NCBI RefSeq assembly: GCF_023704175.1
Contig: NZ_CP084530.1
Span: 2,893,501-2,957,500, forward strand
DNA from: Paenibacillus sp. YPG26
Lineage (GTDB): Bacteria > Bacillota > Bacilli > Paenibacillales > Paenibacillaceae
Direction: 5' to 3'
Length of the DNA stretch: 64,000 bases
Positions 62,396 through 64,000 of the stretch are shown in pieces. How positions within the stretch are numbered: the first letter of the stretch is position 1; each line of letters starts with the position of its first letter. Position numbers and translations under genes: made by a program. A model generated the notes under the pieces. It made no database searches, was not told the origin of the DNA, and saw only the letters and a list, made by a program, of their open reading frames with translations.

Positions 62396-63253
62396 ATGGG
62401 AAAAATAAAGATTTTTACCGACAGCACTGCAGATCTTCCCTCCGATCTGGTAGCCAAATATAACATTGGAGTTATTCCATTGTATGTTGTATTCAATAGT
62501 GAGACATTCAGGGACGGAATTGATCTAACACCGCCCGGCTTATACTCCAAAGTTACTCAGACTGGGAAGCTGCCTAAGACAGCCGCACCGTCCCCTGCCG
62601 ACTTCATCTCTGCCTTTTCACCTTATGTCGATGCAGGTGACCAGATCATTTACATAAGCCTTTCTTCTGAACTCTCTTCTACGTATCAGAATGCGGTTAT
62701 CGCCTCAGGAGAGTTCCCGGATGGAAGTATCCATGTCTTCGATTCATTGAATCTATCCAACGGAATTGGAATCCAGGTTCTTAAAGCCGCAAGAGCTGCT
62801 GAAGCAGGACAATCTGCCGAGCAGATCCTATCTTTGCTTGAGTCCATCAGGCCCAATGTGGATACCGAATTCGTAATCGACTCATTAGAGTACTTGTACA
62901 AAGGCGGCCGATGCTCAGGCATGCAGAATCTGGTTGGCAGCCTCCTAAAGATCCGTCCAGTAATCAAGGTTCAGCAGGGAAAAATGACACCAGCCTATAA
63001 AGTCCGCGGAAGCCGCGACAAGGCGCTTGATCAAATGGTTACGAATGCTCTGTCCAATATGGACAGCATGGACAAGGATACGCTCTTTGTCGTGCACACT
63101 ATGGCAGAACAAGATGCTATCGCCATGAGTCAATTAATCAAAGAACGAACTGGCGTTCATGAGGTGCTGCTTAGCGATGCAGGATGTGTAATTTGCAGTC
63201 ACTGCGGCCCTAAGACCATTGGAATCATCTATTTAAACAAGACTCAAGCATAA
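62396..63253 (+). CDS. degV: DegV family fatty-acid-binding protein
   Basis: 285-aa lipid-binding protein of the DegV/FakB fold. Typical motifs are KIFTDSTADLPSDLVAKY, KLPKTAAPSPADF, ISLSSELSSTYQNA (fatty-acid carboxylate loop) and IDSLEYLYKGGRCSG. FakB proteins present fatty acids to the kinase FakA; several paralogues are common in Bacillota and this one need not be FakB. The ATG at 62396 follows AAAGGTGAATACT; 32 earlier in-frame codons overlap the upstream gene. Confidence 0.92.
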   Translation: MGKIKIFTDSTADLPSDLVAKYNIGVIPLYVVFNSETFRDGIDLTPPGLYSKVTQTGKLPKTAAPSPADFISAFSPYVDAGDQIIYISLSSELSSTYQNAVIASGEFPDGSIHVFDSLNLSNGIGIQVLKAARAAEAGQSAEQILSLLESIRPNVDTEFVIDSLEYLYKGGRCSGMQNLVGSLLKIRPVIKVQQGKMTPAYKVRGSRDKALDQMVTNALSNMDSMDKDTLFVVHTMAEQDAIAMSQLIKERTGVHEVLLSDAGCVICSHCGPKTIGIIYLNKTQA

Positions 63254-63259
63254 TAGAAC

Positions 63260-63308
63260 AAGCTCCCTACAAGGCACCAACTGCCTTATAGGGAGCTTAT
63301 TATTTTTA
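63260..63308 (+). terminator. Intrinsic terminator after degV
   Basis: AAGCTCCCTA pairs with TAGGGAGCTT (63260-63269 and 63289-63298), extended by AAGGC/GCCTT, followed by ATTATTTTT. Confidence 0.85.
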
Positions 63309-63312
63309 CAGG

Positions 63313-64000
63313 CTACTTCCGTCTTTCGGCAAGCACACTGCCCCATTCTATCAACTTTGCTTTAATGTCCTGAAGCTTGAATGGCTTTCTAAGATAGTCT
63401 TCCATTCCGCTGTCCAGACCAAGCTGTACATCCTCATGGTTAACCTGTGCAGCCAATGCGATAATAACAGGCCTCTCGCCCTCAGGAACCACCTGGCGGA
63501 TAATCTTGGCGGCCTTAGCTCCATCCATAACCGGCATCTTGATATCCATAAATATCAAGTCATATGGATTGCGGCTTACTGCCTCAACCACCTCAACACC
63601 GTTATGGGCAACATCTGCTTTGATCCCCAGACGCCCAAGCATCTGGACAAAGATTTGACCATTTACAGGATGATCTTCAGCAATCAGCACTTTCAGATCC
63701 TTGTACTGGATCCAGTTCATAGACCCGGGATCCTCAATGTGGGTGCTGAGCTCTCTCAAATCTCCCTCACATGCTTTCTTCTGCAAAGTTAATTCCTCAT
63801 CATGACTAATCAGAGTGAAGCGAAATGTGGAACCGATCCCTTCCTGGCTTTCCGCTGAAATAGAACCGCCCATAAGCTCAACCATTCTTTTGCAAATGGC
63901 CAGTCCGAGTCCGGTTCCCCCATATTTGCGGTTAATGACCGGGTGCAGCTGGGAGAAGGTCAGGAACAATTGGTCAAGCTTGTCTTCCGCAATGCCTATT
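63313..64000 (-). CDS. Hybrid sensor histidine kinase with receiver domain, N-terminus outside the window
   Basis: The frame is open to the right edge and begins within the ATPase G1-box (IGIAEDKLDQLF), followed by FSQLHPVINRKYGGTGLGLAICK (G2/G-rich box). After a short linker a receiver domain starts at DLKVLIAEDHPVNGQIF, with the phosphoacceptor Asp in YDLIFMDIKMPVMDG and Lys in YLRKPFKLQDIKAKL. So this is the C-terminal part of a hybrid kinase whose sensor and His domains lie beyond 64000. It is unrelated to neighbours by context. Confidence 0.92.
   Translation of the reverse strand, partial: IGIAEDKLDQLFLTFSQLHPVINRKYGGTGLGLAICKRMVELMGGSISAESQEGIGSTFRFTLISHDEELTLQKKACEGDLRELSTHIEDPGSMNWIQYKDLKVLIAEDHPVNGQIFVQMLGRLGIKADVAHNGVEVVEAVSRNPYDLIFMDIKMPVMDGAKAAKIIRQVVPEGERPVIIALAAQVNHEDVQLGLDSGMEDYLRKPFKLQDIKAKLIEWGSVLAERRK

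Overview
The window reads as a chromosome segment of an endospore-forming Bacillota bacterium, most likely Paenibacillus or a close relative (inference from gene content; no database was searched). Sporulation genes (ytvI, ytrH, ytrI, cotJABC, a YheC/YheD-type cluster) lie among housekeeping genes whose order follows the Bacillus-type polA-mutM / pho / mdh-icd-citZ / ytvI-fxsA / pyk-accA-accD / dnaE-ytrH-ytrI-ytpI-ytoI neighbourhood. No rRNA, tRNA, CRISPR array or prophage was seen.

Layout. 1-9.2 kb (minus strand): mutM (cut by the left edge), polA, phoU, pstB, a soluble CBS-domain chemoreceptor, phoP and phoR. PhoP-box-like hexamers with 11-bp spacing lie before pstB and between phoR and phoP. 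9.3-13.1 kb: YfbR-type nucleotidase, SDR dehydrogenase, GT2 glycosyltransferase, XRE regulator and a small membrane protein. 13.2-18.3 kb: the TCA genes citZ-icd-mdh, with two cre-like sites in the citZ/ytvI intergenic region, then ytvI. 18.4-29.9 kb: fxsA, a thioesterase, pyk, accD-accA, dnaE with a GC-rich hairpin-dense 3' end, ytrH, ytrI, ytpI and ytoI. 30.1-32.8 kb: a secreted helical protein, an IS3-family element that has split an intrinsic terminator, a small membrane protein and yheA.

33.0-39.7 kb: a tight six-gene operon of five divergent YheC/YheD-family ATP-grasp proteins and one GNAT-like acetyltransferase. This is the most unusual block. 39.7-51.8 kb: HAD phosphatase, a frameshifted gene, cotJABC, a CNNM/CorC transporter, a YfkAB-type radical SAM protein, two HD-GYP proteins, uppP, a YunD-like phosphoesterase, a MoaD-MoaE fusion and a lipoprotein. 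52-57.3 kb: the sufCDSUB Fe-S assembly operon behind a promoter overlapped by a Fur/PerR-like palindrome. 57.6-64 kb: dps, mtnK-mtnA (methionine salvage), an unrecognised protein, a DUF423 protein, a small membrane protein, a DegV protein and the 3' part of a hybrid histidine kinase cut by the right edge.

A 14-nt motif (TATGGAATGAACTA), usually paired as inverted copies, recurs 15-45 nt before five unrelated genes. It may be a shared leader or operator element.
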